Origin: an uncultured Geobacteraceae bacterium
GTDB lineage: Bacteria > Desulfobacterota > Desulfuromonadia > Geobacterales > Pseudopelobacteraceae
NCBI GenBank assembly: GCA_903930585.1
Contig: CAIYZD010000706.1
Coordinates: forward strand, 1 to 35,989
DNA: 35,989 nucleotides
Direction: 5' to 3'
The number at the start of each line of letters is the position of its first letter. Positions within the stretch are counted from its first letter, which is position 1. Below, piece by piece: positions 25,277-34,986 of the stretch. The position numbers were made by a program, and so were the translations under genes. Under the pieces are notes generated by a model that was not told where the DNA came from, did not search any database, and worked only from the letters and a program-made list of their open reading frames with translations.

Positions 25277-26536
25277 ATGAATAGATGCATCTGCATAATA
25301 ACGTGTTTCCTTGTGTTCTGCCTGCTCGTGCCGTTTCCGGTTCATGCCGCCAAGAAAAAACCGGGAGTTTTCAGCGAACAGACCTCAGCCTCAATCCGTC
25401 CTCCGGCCGTTCTGAATGAGATGAAGCATTGGTCCAATCCTGATTATACGAGGATTTCGCTGGAACTTGACCGGGATGTTACCTGGGAGGCTCATGAGTT
25501 GGGTAAAGGTGGAAACGGCAAGCCCGGGCGGGTCTACATCGATCTGAAGCGGACACGGCTGGGGAAGAGTGTTACGGACATTACCATAGGAGATGGCTTG
25601 CTAAAGGGAGCCCGTGTCGGTCAGTACAAGGCTGATGTGGTACGGGTGGTGCTGGATACCGAGAACTTCAGGGAGTATAAAATATTCCCCCTGTCAGATC
25701 CGGCGCGATTGGTAATCGATGTTCGGGGCGAGCGTCCCACCGAGATATCCCGTTTGGAGCCGGTCGTCACTGCCGCACCCGAACGGGTCATGATGCCGAA
25801 GCAGGAGGACAAGCCCCATGTCGTGGAGAAAAAGCTCAAGCCGCCCCCCAAGAGTGCACTATCGAAAATCAGGCGCATAGTGGTCGATCCGGGCCATGGC
25901 GGCCATGATCCGGGCGCCGTTGGCCCGACCGGGATTCAGGAAAAAGACGTGGTACTGGCAATCGGGCTCAAGTTGCGGGAGCTGCTCACGGAAGAGCTGG
26001 GGGTGGATGTCGTCATGACCCGTTCGACCGATATATTTATTCCGCTGGAGGAGCGTACGGCAATTGCCAACAAGGTGGGAGCGGATCTGTTCCTGTCGGT
26101 ACACGCCAATGCTGCGGTCAACCGCTCCGCGGCCGGAATTGAAACGTATTATCTCAACCTGGCCAAGACCGACAAAGTGGCGCAGTTGGCTGCCAAGGAG
26201 AACGGCACGTCTCTTGAAAAAGTCAGTGTGCTGCAGGCAATTCTGTTTGATCTCATGGCTAACTACAAATTGAATGACTCGGCACATCTTGCCAATGAAG
26301 TGCAGAAATCGCTCCATAAAAAAATCCGTACCATCCACAACGATGTCAAAAATCTGGGTGTCAAGCAGGGGCCGTTCTACGTCCTTGTCGGCGCATCCAT
26401 GCCAAGTATCCTGGTTGAAACCGCCTTCCTCTCCAACGCTACGGAAGAATCACGCCTCAAAGATCCTGCATATCAGGAAATGGTTGCCAACGGGATACTT
26501 GAAGGCGTTCACAGCTACATCTCCAGTTTGAAGTAG
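25277..26536 (+). CDS. N-acetylmuramoyl-L-alanine amidase with AMIN domain
   Basis: A periplasmic cell-wall hydrolase cleaving the MurNAc-L-alanine bond during cell division (AmiC/AmiB type). From the ATG at 25277 it has 419 residues: a signal peptide ending near PVHA, an AMIN peptidoglycan-targeting domain (SNPDYTRISLELDRDVTW through ARLVIDVRGE), a Pro/Lys linker, and an Amidase_3 catalytic domain. The zinc and catalytic residues are visible in VDPGHGGHDPGA, GIQEKDVVLA, LSVHANA and LVETAFLSN. The ORF track begins at a GTG nine codons upstream. Neither start has a strong ribosome-binding site, so the exact start is open. The stop abuts the slyD stop with no bases between. Confidence 0.93.
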   Translation: MNRCICIITCFLVFCLLVPFPVHAAKKKPGVFSEQTSASIRPPAVLNEMKHWSNPDYTRISLELDRDVTWEAHELGKGGNGKPGRVYIDLKRTRLGKSVTDITIGDGLLKGARVGQYKADVVRVVLDTENFREYKIFPLSDPARLVIDVRGERPTEISRLEPVVTAAPERVMMPKQEDKPHVVEKKLKPPPKSALSKIRRIVVDPGHGGHDPGAVGPTGIQEKDVVLAIGLKLRELLTEELGVDVVMTRSTDIFIPLEERTAIANKVGADLFLSVHANAAVNRSAAGIETYYLNLAKTDKVAQLAAKENGTSLEKVSVLQAILFDLMANYKLNDSAHLANEVQKSLHKKIRTIHNDVKNLGVKQGPFYVLVGASMPSILVETAFLSNATEESRLKDPAYQEMVANGILEGVHSYISSLK

Positions 26537-27010
26537 TTAACCGTTAAGCTGTCCACGTGCGGAGATCTCCTCGGCAGTTGCCGGTCTAATGGCGGTAACG
26601 CATGCGCTGAATACTAATGCCATGCCGGCCAGCGGGTGATTGCCGTCCAGTACCGCTTTCCCCTCTGCGATTTCAGTCACGGTATAAAAAACGGCGCCAT
26701 CCTCCAGTCCGTCTTCAGTATCGCCTTCGATCATCATTCCGACCTTGAGAGGTTGGGGCAGGTTTTCCACCGGTTCAATCTGCAGCAAGTTGAAATCGTA
26801 TTCGCCAAAAGCGTCATTGGGTTGCAGTTTCACCGTTATCGCGTCACCCACACCCTTACCCTCCAATGCATTTTCTATCGGGAGAAATACGCCGTCATAA
26901 CCGCCATGCAGATAGGAAATCGGGTCATTACCCGCATCGAGCACGTTTCCGTCGGGATCGGCAAGTTTGTAGTCAAGTGTAACGATGTCGTTTTTTGCTA
27001 TCCGGATCAT
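26537..27010 (-). CDS. slyD: SlyD-type FKBP peptidyl-prolyl isomerase
   Basis: Family knowledge: SlyD-type FKBPs catalyse proline cis-trans isomerisation and act as chaperones through an inserted flap domain. The 157-residue protein begins IAKNDIVTLDYKLADPDG. It continues with YLHGGYDGVFLPIENALEGKGVGD and NDAFGEYDF, which are typical, and has NHPLAGMALVF in the second FKBP strand set. The His/Cys-rich metal-binding tail of E. coli SlyD is absent, so a nickel-delivery role is unlikely. Its start overlaps the upstream cysteine-cluster gene by 4 bp. Confidence 0.94.
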   Translation of the reverse strand: MIRIAKNDIVTLDYKLADPDGNVLDAGNDPISYLHGGYDGVFLPIENALEGKGVGDAITVKLQPNDAFGEYDFNLLQIEPVENLPQPLKVGMMIEGDTEDGLEDGAVFYTVTEIAEGKAVLDGNHPLAGMALVFSACVTAIRPATAEEISARGQLNG

Positions 27011-27531
27011 GTCGTTTCCTTTACGATCTTGGCAATAGTGCGTCGTTCGGGCGATTCAGAACTGTCGGTTTGTGATAAATAAATTGAATTGACTGCGACC
27101 AGCAGTGTGTTTAGCTTGTCAAGATCCACTGCGCGTGAGCCGGGGAGTGATTCGGTTTCGGTCAGGTTAAGCGGACAGCAATCACTGCTGCGCTGGTCGT
27201 CTGTCGTGTAGACGATAGGGAGGCCATGAGTCCGGCAGATAATAGGACGGACGTCGTATAATAAGCAGCGGTGATGAAACAGAAGCGGGCAGCGCTCTTC
27301 ATCAGCATGCTCCGAAACATGGCGGCGAATCATTTCGGCCTGAGCTTCGGGCAGATTTTCCATTGCTTCCCGTATGGCTGCAGCTTCTACGGGAAAAACG
27401 GAAATAGCGGTGCAGCAGGAGCTGCACCCTTCAGAACAGGTTATCTGTTCCCCCAGCAACGCTGCAATACCGTTGCAGAGTGCGTCAACCCGCGCGATCA
27501 ACTGTTTATAGTTTTCGAGGAAATGAGGCAT
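27007..27531 (-). CDS. YkgJ-like cysteine-cluster protein
   Basis: A 174-residue protein of the YkgJ/UPF0153 type, predicted to bind zinc or an iron-sulfur cluster through conserved cysteines. The visible pattern is CSEGCSSCC near residue 34, then CPLLFHHRCLLYDVRPIICRTHGLP, the family hallmark. The function of the family is not established. It has no signal peptide or membrane helix. It lies between prfA (59 bp upstream) and slyD (4-bp overlap), suggesting one minus-strand transcript. Confidence 0.9.
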   Translation of the reverse strand: MPHFLENYKQLIARVDALCNGIAALLGEQITCSEGCSSCCTAISVFPVEAAAIREAMENLPEAQAEMIRRHVSEHADEERCPLLFHHRCLLYDVRPIICRTHGLPIVYTTDDQRSSDCCPLNLTETESLPGSRAVDLDKLNTLLVAVNSIYLSQTDSSESPERRTIAKIVKETT

Positions 27532-27590
27532 GGCGGCACTGTAGCATATCTATTTGTCTGATTGTTACATGAAATTAAGGGGTTCTCGAA

Positions 27591-28661
27591 TCAATTTCCC
27601 TCACTTTGCGCTTTAAGAGCTTCCATCTGATAATACGCCCGCAAGGCATCGGTTATTTCGGCAATGTCACCGGTCATGATCGAGTCAAGACGGTACAGCG
27701 TCAGGCCGATACGGTGATCGGTCATACGCCCCTGCGGGAAGTTATAGGTCCGGATACGCTCGCTCCGGTCGCCTGAACCTACCTGCTGTTTGCGGTCCGC
27801 AGCCAGTTTTGAATCCTGAGCCTGCTGAATAGTGTCGAGAATGCGGGTTTTGAGAACTTTCATGGCCTTGGCGCGGTTCTTTATCTGGCTCCGCTCTTCC
27901 TGGCAGGCGACAACCGTGCCGGTCGGGAGATGGGTAATGCGGACGGCGGAATCGGTGGTGTTGACGTGCTGTCCTCCGGCTCCGGAAGAACGGTAGACAT
28001 CGATCTTCAAATCATCCGGGCGAATGTCTATGTCGACGTCTTCCGCTTCCGGCATGATTGCCACGGTGCAGGCGCTGGTGTGAATACGACCCTGGGCCTC
28101 GGTTTCGGGAACACGTTGCACGCGATGGGTGCCCGACTCGTACTTGAGCTTGGCAAAAACACCCACGCCTTCAACAGAAGCGATAATTTCCTTGTATCCT
28201 CCGCGTTCGGATTCGGAAGCGGAGATGATTTCGACTTTCCAGCGGTTGGTGTCGGCGTAGCGTGAATACATCCGGAACAGGTCTCCGGCGAAGAGGGCTG
28301 ACTCGTCGCCGCCGGTGCCGGCGCGAATTTCCAGAATAACACTCTTGTCATCATTGGGATCTTTGGGGAGCAGTAACAGCTGGATTTCGGCGTCGAGCCG
28401 GCCCTTTTCCGCCTCCAGATTCTTCAGCTCCTCTTCTGCCATTTCTTTCATGTCGGGATCTGCCAGCAGTTCCCGGTTGTCGGTAATTTCGCACAAGACT
28501 TTCCGGTAGCGGCGATAGACTGCTACCAGTTCGCTCAGGTCGGAATGCTCACGGGAAAGTTTGCGGAATTCAGGCTGGTTCGATATGACGACCGGGTCCG
28601 AGAGCAGTGCTTCAAGCTCCTGATAGCGTCGTTCCAGTTCTTCAATCTTGTCCATCATCAT
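27591..28661 (-). CDS. prfA: Peptide chain release factor 1
   Basis: Family knowledge: RF1 recognises UAA and UAG stop codons and triggers peptide release through its GGQ loop. The 356-residue protein contains [18 protein letters not shown], the catalytic [16 protein letters not shown] and the C-terminal [19 protein letters not shown]. Length is normal. The N-terminus has three consecutive Met codons (28661, 28658, 28655), so the exact start is uncertain; the ribosome-binding site is weak. The methyltransferase gene prmC, often next to prfA, is not present; a YkgJ-like gene and slyD follow instead. Confidence 0.97.
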   Translation of the reverse strand: MMMDKIEELERRYQELEALLSDPVVISNQPEFRKLSREHSDLSELVAVYRRYRKVLCEITDNRELLADPDMKEMAEEELKNLEAEKGRLDAEIQLLLLPKDPNDDKSVILEIRAGTGGDESALFAGDLFRMYSRYADTNRWKVEIISASESERGGYKEIIASVEGVGVFAKLKYESGTHRVQRVPETEAQGRIHTSACTVAIMPEAEDVDIDIRPDDLKIDVYRSSGAGGQHVNTTDSAVRITHLPTGTVVACQEERSQIKNRAKAMKVLKTRILDTIQQAQDSKLAADRKQQVGSGDRSERIRTYNFPQGRMTDHRIGLTLYRLDSIMTGDIAEITDALRAYYQMEALKAQSEGN

Positions 28662-28957
28662 ACGTCGTATCCATCATCGCCGTTTTATCGGCGGCTTTTT
28701 CTTCAATTAATCTGATCAGCGGATTCACAATATAACAGGTTAACTATCCAATATACATGGTCTTATTTTATTGCAAAATAATTAGGTAGGATATGGGTCG
28801 TATTGCCTGCGCTTTTGATTTGTTTGAAGTATCGCGAGTATAGCGCATTATTACATTCTTCCCAAATAAAAAAACCGCCCATGGTGAAATCTGTTTGGGA
28901 GTAATATGATTGCGCAATCCGTGGGGATTTGGCATAAATGCTAAAGAGGATGACAAT
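28662..28957. other. AT-rich intergenic region with one hairpin
   Basis: About 296 bp between prfA and the small-gene row. A hairpin CGCCG-TTTTAT-CGGCG followed by GCTTTTT (28678-28700) looks like a plus-strand terminator, but no plus-strand gene precedes it. On the minus strand it lies just before the prfA start. The region otherwise must contain promoters in both directions. No coding signal was seen; the minus ORF 28768-28989 looks spurious. Confidence 0.5.
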
Positions 28958-29011
28958 ATGAAGAAATCCATTGGAGGACTATTCTCCATAGGAAAGGAGT
29001 TTCAGAAATGA
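28958..29011 (+). CDS. 17-codon small ORF coupled to the next gene
   Basis: ATG to TGA gives MKKSIGGLFSIGKEFQK, too short for the ORF track. AGAGGA lies eight bases before the ATG, and the stop overlaps the next gene's start as ATGA, the usual sign of translational coupling. It could be a leader peptide or a small membrane-active or regulatory peptide. Whether it is translated is unknown. Confidence 0.4.
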   Translation: MKKSIGGLFSIGKEFQK

Positions 29012-29205
29012 ACAGTCCCGGTATCTCTGCACTGGACCGAGCATTGGCAAAAGTCTGCGAATCATGTCCGGTCTGTCTTCATGCCCGCTACCATCAAAAG
29101 GGCATCGTGTATAACTTCGTCAAGAGTATCGAAACCGATATTTGCCCGTTCTGCAAAGCATACGAACGGGTGCATGGTAAAAAGGCCCACGAAAAGAGAG
29201 GGTAA
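29008..29205 (+). CDS. Small Cys-rich protein, probable zinc binder
   Basis: A 65-residue protein of unknown function. Cysteines at residues 17, 20 and 23 (CESCPVC) and 46 and 49 (CPFC), with a nearby His25, fit a zinc ribbon or small zinc finger. AAAGGAG eight bases before the ATG is a strong ribosome-binding site. The C-terminus is basic (HGKKAHEKRG), which would suit nucleic-acid binding. It is the second of four closely spaced ORFs ending with a PhnA-like zinc protein. Confidence 0.75.
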   Translation: MNSPGISALDRALAKVCESCPVCLHARYHQKGIVYNFVKSIETDICPFCKAYERVHGKKAHEKRG

Positions 29206-29207
29206 TT

Positions 29208-29279
29208 ATGTCATCAGTCGTGAGGAATGATAACAGAGATGAGCGAACCCAATATGACCCGTATCGCAGAAAGGAATAA
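29208..29279 (+). CDS. 23-codon small ORF between two zinc-protein genes
   Basis: ATG to TAA encodes MSSVVRNDNRDERTQYDPYRRKE. It starts two bases after the previous stop, with GAGAGGG five bases upstream, and ends three bases before the next ATG. Its own end (AAAGGA) supplies the ribosome-binding site of the next gene. The peptide is highly charged. It may be a true small protein or only a coupling spacer. Confidence 0.35.
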   Translation: MSSVVRNDNRDERTQYDPYRRKE

Positions 29280-29282
29280 ACC

Positions 29283-29660
29283 ATGGCAAAAGGGTATCAA
29301 GGAAACAAAGACCGCCTGGAAGCGATCAGTTCTTTCGGAAAAGCTATCGGAAAACGAGCTGGTTTTAAATGTGAGTGGTGTGATGGCAAAGAGGATTTGC
29401 GAGTCTGGGATTATAAACCTGACGCACCACCCGACATGGAAACGCTGGCGCTGCTCTGTCAGCAATGCAGAAGCTGGGCGGACGGCAGGAAAGCCTCGCC
29501 AAATGAACTGCGTTCGATACGCAACGCCCTCTGGAGTGATGTGCCATCGGTATCAGAGGGGGCGGCAAGAGTATTGGCTACGTGCAAAGAGTCATGGGCC
29601 AGAGAAGCGATTGAAGAAAGCTTCATTGATGATGACGTAAAAAAAACGTTTTTTCCCTGA
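29283..29660 (+). CDS. PhnA-like zinc-ribbon protein
   Basis: A 125-residue protein whose middle resembles the N-terminal zinc ribbon of PhnA-like proteins: GFKCEWCDGKEDLRVWDYKPDAPP followed by LALLCQQCRSW. Four cysteines (30, 33, 59, 62) should bind zinc. Family knowledge: despite the name, PhnA-like proteins have no proven role in phosphonate use. The remaining helical C-terminus (SDVPSVSEGAARVLATCKESWAREAIEE) has no clear match. AAAGGA at suitable spacing supports the start. A competing ORF (29227-29640) in another frame lacks any recognisable motif and is rejected. No phosphonate genes are nearby. Confidence 0.82.
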   Translation: MAKGYQGNKDRLEAISSFGKAIGKRAGFKCEWCDGKEDLRVWDYKPDAPPDMETLALLCQQCRSWADGRKASPNELRSIRNALWSDVPSVSEGAARVLATCKESWAREAIEESFIDDDVKKTFFP

Positions 29661-29839
29661 AATAGGGACAAAGGTAGCAGTAGCAACTTTTGTCAATCTG
29701 CAAAATATATAAAAACATCAACAAGTTACAACTAATTATCCAATAATTGTCAACTAGCGGCAATTTCCATCCTGCTTACAGATCACATCAATTACCAAAA
29801 ACATCTTTTATATCAAGTATATTGCTTTTTAATAGAAGC

Positions 29840-29853
29840 GGCGCGTTTAATGC
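29840..29853 (+). promoter_or_regulatory. Weak sigma-54-like element upstream of the hybrid kinase
   Basis: GG and GC are exactly ten bases apart (GGCGCGTTTAATGC), 47 bp before the kinase ATG. Compared with the TGGCACG-N4-TTGC consensus several positions differ, so chance is a real possibility. Confidence 0.25.
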
Positions 29854-29900
29854 GTATGCCGGATTGGTAATAATGTCATCCTAACCAACAGGAGTTTCAG

Positions 29901-32900
29901 ATGAGAACCAGAGCAAAGAGACTCACGACGCTGTACGGTATCTGTTTGCTCACCATCATCGTGCTCATATCTGCTGCAATTCCAAATGCTACGGCAGAGT
30001 CAGGCAGTAACATGGCCATACTGCGAAAGGTTATCGCGGTAATCCCGGCCGATTTACCGCCGACATATTTTCTGGACAAGCGAGGTAAACCGGCCGGCTT
30101 TGCAATTGATGTAATGAACGAATTGGGGAAGAGAAGCGGCCTCACCATTGAGTATGTTACCACGAAGGGATGGGATGAGGCGATACAGCTGGTTCTTGAT
30201 GGAAAAGCCGACCTTATTCCGAGTCTGACTATCAATGAACAGCGCAAGGAAATCCTTTCGTTTACTAAGACGGTTGATTCCCTGCTTATAAATCTGGTGG
30301 TTACGAACGGAAATACATCGATTCACGGGATCGTCCCCGGACTTACTCTCGGTGTTCTAAACGGGAGTACCCCTCACAATTTTCTCAAGAAGAATCAAAG
30401 CATACAACTTCAAACCTATAATGATCTCCAAACGATGCTGTTTGGCCTGCTTGCCGGCCATGTAGATGGCATCGTCTCCTTGACAAATACCATAGTGAAG
30501 CTGGCATCCGACGCAGGTATTGAAGAAAAGATCAAGGTTGTCGGTAAACCGGTTATTGAGGCAAAGCGGGCCATCGCCCTCAGAAAAGGGGAGACCGAAT
30601 TGCTCACCCGCCTCAACAGGGAAATAGAATCGTTTGTTGAAGGTGCCGACTACCGACAGCTCTACGTCAAATGGTATGGCAAACCGAAGCCATACTGGAC
30701 GGCTAAAAAGGTTGGCTGGATCATGGGCGGGCTGCTGTTCGCGCTGACAACGTTTTTTTTAATCAGGAGCAGGCAGGAGGCTCAGAAATTGTTGAAAAGC
30801 CGGAAAGTTTCCAGTGAGCTGGAACAACGCCTTTCTCTTGCCACTGCTTCTGCTGAAATTGGCGTGTGGGACTGGCTCATTCCTGAAAACCACCTGATAT
30901 GGGATGACAGGATGTATCGGCTTTATGGCTTACGTGCGGGGGAGTTCTCCGAAGCCTACGAAGCGTGGGTTGCCGGTTTGCACCCGGATGATGCTGAACG
31001 ATGTGAAGCTGAGATCAAGGCGGCCTTAAACAGGGACCGTGATTATGATATCGAGTTCCGGGTCGTCCGGCCTGACGGTACGATTCGCAATCTCAAGGCG
31101 TTTGCCGTTGTTGAGTGGGACGACAACGGAGTGCCGCTCCGGATGACCGGAGTCAATTATGATATCACGAACCTTACGCAAACAGGCGAGGCGCTGGTTT
31201 CATCCCTGTCCATGCTCAGCGCTACCCTGGAAGCCACTATGGATGGTGTTCTTGCGGTGGACCTTGCTGGTCATATTACTCTCTGGAATCAGAGAGTAAT
31301 CGATCTTTGGCAGGTGCCGCAGGAGCTCCTGAACAATAAAAACGTCGATTCGATACTTCCGCATGTTGTCGCACAAATGGCCCAGCCGGAAGAGTTTCTG
31401 GATAACGTCATGAAGCTTTACGATGATCCGGAAGCATCAAGCTGCGATACTCTGCACCTTGCTGACGGGCGCATATTTTTACGAAGTTCGCAACCGCAAA
31501 AAGTTGGTGAGACCATAGTCGGGCGTGTATGGTCTTTTAACGATGTTACCGATCTCAAAGAGGCGGAAATGGCACTGTTACAGGCAAACGCCGAAACAAT
31601 TGCCGCAAATGAAACACTGAATGCAATAGTTATGGTCATGTCAGACTGGGTTTGGGAGGTTGATAGTGAAGGGCGTTACACCTACTGCTCGCCACAGGTC
31701 GAAGTGGTATTGGGGTATACTCCGGATGAAATGATCGGCAAAACCCCCTTTTACTTCATGCCACCCGAAGAAGCCGAGCGGGTGAGAAAGTTGCGAAAAG
31801 TGCCGATTGAAAACAGGGAGATCATACGGGATCTCAAAAACTGGAATCTTCATAAAGACGGCCGTCAGGTATTGTTATGCACCAATGGCGTTCCTATTGT
31901 TGATGCAGCAGGGAGTGTGGTCGGTTATCGGGGTGTCGGTAGTGACATCACTGAGCACGAACGGTATGAAATCGAACGTGAGCAGGCTCGCATCGCTGCA
32001 GAAGCTGCAAACCTTGCCAAGAGCCGTTTCCTTGCCAATATGAGCCATGAAATCCGCACTCCCATGAATGGTATCATCGGTGTGGGATATCTTGCCCTGC
32101 AGCAGGAATTAACACCGAAAATGCACGACTACCTCAGTAAAATCACCTACTCAGCGGAATCACTCATGAGAATTCTCAATGACATTCTCGATTTTTCAAA
32201 AATTGAGGCAGATATGCTTACCATCGAAGAGGTGGAGTTTTCAACGGCCAAGTTGTTGGATGCTATTACGACGTTACACGCGATAGCAGCTGATGAAAAA
32301 GGGCTCGAACTGCGTCTCCCCTCTCCGAACACACTGCCTCTGCAACTGATTGGCGATCCTCTGCGTCTCCAGCAGATTCTCAGTAATCTGATCAGCAACG
32401 CGATCAAATTTACCGCGCAAGGCACTGTTGACCTGTCTATTACTGTTACCGGCAGCAATCCGGACGAAAATCGTATCCAGCTTCAGTTCGTGGTTCAGGA
32501 CACCGGTATCGGCATTGCACAGGAACAACAGGAACAGCTGTTTAGCCCCTTCACTCAATCGGATACTTCAACAACCCGCCAGTATGGGGGCACCGGCCTG
32601 GGGCTTTCCATCTGTCGCAGTCTGGTCAGAATGATGGGTGGCACTATAACTCTGCACAGTACCCCCGGGACCGGCAGTTCCTTCAGTTTCTCCTTATGGT
32701 TTGGCTATGATGCCGCAGCAACAACTCATGCCGACAGACAGAGAAATGGCAGTGTCATCATAAACGGAAGAACCGAAATACGTAATCCGGCTTCTACGGA
32801 TACGGCAGTCGTTACTTCTCGCACAAGGTCAGTGCCTGGACCCTGGCCGAAGTTTCCCGGAGTACGAATACTGCTGGTTGACGACAACGAACTCAATATC

Positions 32901-33263
32901 TCTATGGCAACGGAACTGCTGGAACGTGTCGGAATACTGGTTACCACTGCGGCAAATGGTCGTGAAGCCGTCGAGGCCGTTACACATGCCGGGGGGAACT
33001 TTGATCTCATTCTTATGGATGTGGAGATGCCGATTATGGATGGTAGGACAGCCGCCATGAAACTGAGGGAAAACTGGAGTGCAACGCATCTACCGATAGT
33101 TGCCATGACCGCCCATGCAATGTCGGAAGAGCGGGAGCGCTGTTTGAATTGCGGGATGAATGACGTTCTAACAAAACCGGTCAATCCGACTGTACTCTTT
33201 ACCATGGTGGCGGATCAAACGGCACGTGAGCCTGTTAAGGTGTATCCTATCGGCGACAATTGA
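29901..33263 (+). CDS. Hybrid histidine kinase with periplasmic solute-binding domain
   Basis: A 1120-residue membrane sensor kinase. Order: signal/first helix (about 10-32); a periplasmic SBP_bac_3-type ligand-binding domain (about 42-262) like amino-acid transporter binding proteins; a second helix (271-289); PAS domains near 308, 433 and 573; HisKA with [16 protein letters not shown] (phosphorylated His716); HATPase with [17 protein letters not shown] and GGTGLGLSI; and a C-terminal receiver domain with VDDNELN, phospho-Asp1040 in [13 protein letters not shown] and the conserved Lys in LTKPV. Family knowledge: SBP-type sensors bind small solutes such as amino acids. An HPt partner is needed for relay and one is encoded 1.3 kb away. 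Its last 17 bp overlap the convergent REC-kinase gene. Confidence 0.95.
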   Translation: MRTRAKRLTTLYGICLLTIIVLISAAIPNATAESGSNMAILRKVIAVIPADLPPTYFLDKRGKPAGFAIDVMNELGKRSGLTIEYVTTKGWDEAIQLVLDGKADLIPSLTINEQRKEILSFTKTVDSLLINLVVTNGNTSIHGIVPGLTLGVLNGSTPHNFLKKNQSIQLQTYNDLQTMLFGLLAGHVDGIVSLTNTIVKLASDAGIEEKIKVVGKPVIEAKRAIALRKGETELLTRLNREIESFVEGADYRQLYVKWYGKPKPYWTAKKVGWIMGGLLFALTTFFLIRSRQEAQKLLKSRKVSSELEQRLSLATASAEIGVWDWLIPENHLIWDDRMYRLYGLRAGEFSEAYEAWVAGLHPDDAERCEAEIKAALNRDRDYDIEFRVVRPDGTIRNLKAFAVVEWDDNGVPLRMTGVNYDITNLTQTGEALVSSLSMLSATLEATMDGVLAVDLAGHITLWNQRVIDLWQVPQELLNNKNVDSILPHVVAQMAQPEEFLDNVMKLYDDPEASSCDTLHLADGRIFLRSSQPQKVGETIVGRVWSFNDVTDLKEAEMALLQANAETIAANETLNAIVMVMSDWVWEVDSEGRYTYCSPQVEVVLGYTPDEMIGKTPFYFMPPEEAERVRKLRKVPIENREIIRDLKNWNLHKDGRQVLLCTNGVPIVDAAGSVVGYRGVGSDITEHERYEIEREQARIAAEAANLAKSRFLANMSHEIRTPMNGIIGVGYLALQQELTPKMHDYLSKITYSAESLMRILNDILDFSKIEADMLTIEEVEFSTAKLLDAITTLHAIAADEKGLELRLPSPNTLPLQLIGDPLRLQQILSNLISNAIKFTAQGTVDLSITVTGSNPDENRIQLQFVVQDTGIGIAQEQQEQLFSPFTQSDTSTTRQYGGTGLGLSICRSLVRMMGGTITLHSTPGTGSSFSFSLWFGYDAAATTHADRQRNGSVIINGRTEIRNPASTDTAVVTSRTRSVPGPWPKFPGVRILLVDDNELNISMATELLERVGILVTTAANGREAVEAVTHAGGNFDLILMDVEMPIMDGRTAAMKLRENWSATHLPIVAMTAHAMSEERERCLNCGMNDVLTKPVNPTVLFTMVADQTAREPVKVYPIGDN

Positions 33264-34539
33264 CCGGCAGCGTCACGGTAAAGGTCGTACCTGTGCCAAT
33301 TTCGCTCTCAACCCGGATTGTGCCACCATGTTTCTTGACGATGGTGCTACTGATATTCAATCCAAGACCGGTCCCATGGCCGACCTCTTTCGTGGTAAAA
33401 AACGGGTCAAAAATACGATCAATGATTTCCGGAGGAATGCCGCATCCGGTATCCGTGACAGAGAGAGTGACCCGATCATTTTCATCTAAAGTGGTGACAG
33501 TGATACTGCCGTTGCCGGTAATGGCATGAGCGGCATTTACAAGCAGATTGGCGATAACCTGGTTGATCTGCTGGGAATTACAGATAATCATCGGAATTCT
33601 GTTCAGATGCAGCGACAGGTCGGCAACATATTTGATTTCGCTGCGCACGATATTGGCAGTACTCCGCACACATTGATTCAGGTCTGTTTCTTTCAGGCGG
33701 TCTTCATCGGCCCGGACAAAATCCTTCAAATCAAGCACTATCTGCTTGATCCGCTCAGTCCCTTCCAAAGACTCGGCAATCAGGTTTTCTATATCCTCAC
33801 GTATATGTTCAATATTGAGTTTTTGTGACATCTCGTTCACCACGTGCTGTGCTTCAAACGTCCCTTCAGTGCTGACCAAACCCTGGAGCAGAGAGGTATA
33901 TTGATCCAGATTTTCTACATATTTTTTCAGAGTTCCGAGATTACTCATGATAAAGCCCACTGGGTTATTAATTTCGTGGGCCACGCCTGCAGCCAGTTGA
34001 CCGATCGAGGCCAGTTTGTCCTGTTGCAACAGCATGGTGTCTTTTTCCCGGTTCTTTCCGACCTCCTCCGCTACTCGTTTTTCCAACTGTTCGTTGAAAG
34101 TGACCATTTGCTCCTTGTCTTCACGCAGCATTTTCTCGTCGTGCAGCTGCCGGGCACACATCCGGAGCGCTTCAACAAGTTTTCCCGTATTGACCGGCTT
34201 AACCAGGTATTCCGTCGTGCCCAACGAGATGGAGCTCTTCAGAAAAGCTACCTCCTCATGAGCGGTCAGGAATAATATCGGAACCTGCGTGCCAGTATCA
34301 ATAGTGCGGATTTCCCGCACCATGGTCAAGCCATCCATGATCGGCATATTGATGTCCGTCATGACGATATCCGGGGTAAATTCCCGATATGCCGCCACCC
34401 CTTCCGCACCGTTTTTAGCGACTATCAGAACCCCGACAAGGCGCTGCAGAAACGTGGCAAACATCTTGCGGGTGAACTCTTCATCTTCAACGTAAAGCAG
34501 AGTAAGATTTTTCAGGAATTTCTGCCCATTATCGTTCAT
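33247..34539 (-). CDS. Receiver-histidine kinase (REC-HK) protein
   Basis: A 430-residue soluble protein with an N-terminal receiver domain (LLYVEDEE, phospho-Asp62 in VMTDINMPIMDG, Lys114 in LVKPV). A coiled linker and a histidine kinase follow: His188 in GVAHEINNPVGFI, NLLVNAAHAI, DTGCGIPP, and GHGTGLGLNISS. It lacks membrane helices, so its input should be phosphorylation of its receiver. It lies 31 bp downstream of the HPt gene on the same strand and probably shares its transcript. The receiver is clearly paralogous to that of the partial gene at 35439. No output domain is present, so it probably passes phosphate on or acts in protein-protein signalling. Confidence 0.94.
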   Translation of the reverse strand: MNDNGQKFLKNLTLLYVEDEEFTRKMFATFLQRLVGVLIVAKNGAEGVAAYREFTPDIVMTDINMPIMDGLTMVREIRTIDTGTQVPILFLTAHEEVAFLKSSISLGTTEYLVKPVNTGKLVEALRMCARQLHDEKMLREDKEQMVTFNEQLEKRVAEEVGKNREKDTMLLQQDKLASIGQLAAGVAHEINNPVGFIMSNLGTLKKYVENLDQYTSLLQGLVSTEGTFEAQHVVNEMSQKLNIEHIREDIENLIAESLEGTERIKQIVLDLKDFVRADEDRLKETDLNQCVRSTANIVRSEIKYVADLSLHLNRIPMIICNSQQINQVIANLLVNAAHAITGNGSITVTTLDENDRVTLSVTDTGCGIPPEIIDRIFDPFFTTKEVGHGTGLGLNISSTIVKKHGGTIRVESEIGTGTTFTVTLPVNCRR

Positions 34540-34570
34540 TGTTTTTCCTCATGTATTATGGAGCCAGACA

Positions 34571-34909
34571 TTATGTGTTCTTGATCTCTTCAATCGTCAG
34601 GTTAATAATCCGCTCCAACTCCGAGAGCATATCACGTGCAGTAGCCAAATCGCTTTCCTTTGCCGCCGTTTCGATTCTTAAACAGATGTCCCTGAGTGCC
34701 GGCGCATAGATATTGGCAGATACTCCCTTCATCGTGTGTGCCTGAGTCCGAATAGCCGCGGCGTCGTTATTTTCAAACAGCAGTCGCAGTGCATCAAGGT
34801 CTTTAGGTAGTTCCTCTGTCGTTTCGTCAAGAATTGAGTACATAAAGTCCGTATCGTTATCCATACTCTCGAGCAGTTCTTCTTTATCAAATAGTATCAG
34901 GTCTTGCAT
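34571..34909 (-). CDS. HPt-domain phosphotransfer protein
   Basis: A 112-residue stand-alone histidine phosphotransfer protein. The phosphorylatable histidine is His58 in AHTMKGVSAN. The rest is a four-helix-bundle-type sequence. The ORF track opens at 34924, but the ATG at 34909 has AAGGAG six bases upstream and is preferred. Family knowledge: HPt proteins shuttle phosphate between receiver domains. It could link the hybrid kinase at 29901 with the REC-kinases at 33247 and 35439. It leads a two-gene minus-strand operon, with a sigma-54-like element about 65 bp upstream. Confidence 0.93.
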   Translation of the reverse strand: MQDLILFDKEELLESMDNDTDFMYSILDETTEELPKDLDALRLLFENNDAAAIRTQAHTMKGVSANIYAPALRDICLRIETAAKESDLATARDMLSELERIINLTIEEIKNT

Positions 34910-34964
34910 GGTATTCTCCTTCATTGATATGTTCTGCTAGTTATGTGTTCACCCAGAGACTAAA

Positions 34965-34983
34965 CACGTTATCAATAAACGTG
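34965..34983. repeat. Inverted repeat overlapping the HPt promoter candidate
   Basis: CACGTT and AACGTG arms are separated by seven bases (ATCAATA). It overlaps the sigma-54-like element on the minus strand, so it may be a regulator site rather than a transcript hairpin. Confidence 0.5.
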
Positions 34984-34986
34984 CCA
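34972..34986 (-). promoter_or_regulatory. Sigma-54-like promoter of the HPt/REC-kinase operon
   Basis: Read on the minus strand, TGGCACG-TTTA-TTGA matches the -24/-12 consensus TGGCACG-N4-TTGC except for the last base (A in place of C). It lies about 65 bp before the HPt ATG. The mismatch is at a normally conserved base, so this needs a transcript start to confirm. Confidence 0.45.

Noticed and set aside
28768-28989. Minus-strand 73-codon ORF in the prfA upstream gap
   Set aside because: No ribosome-binding site or coding bias; it runs antisense over the start of the small-gene operon.
29227-29640. Alternative 137-codon ORF over the PhnA-like gene
   Set aside because: It lacks motifs and a good start, while the 29283 frame encodes paired CxxC motifs matching a known zinc ribbon.
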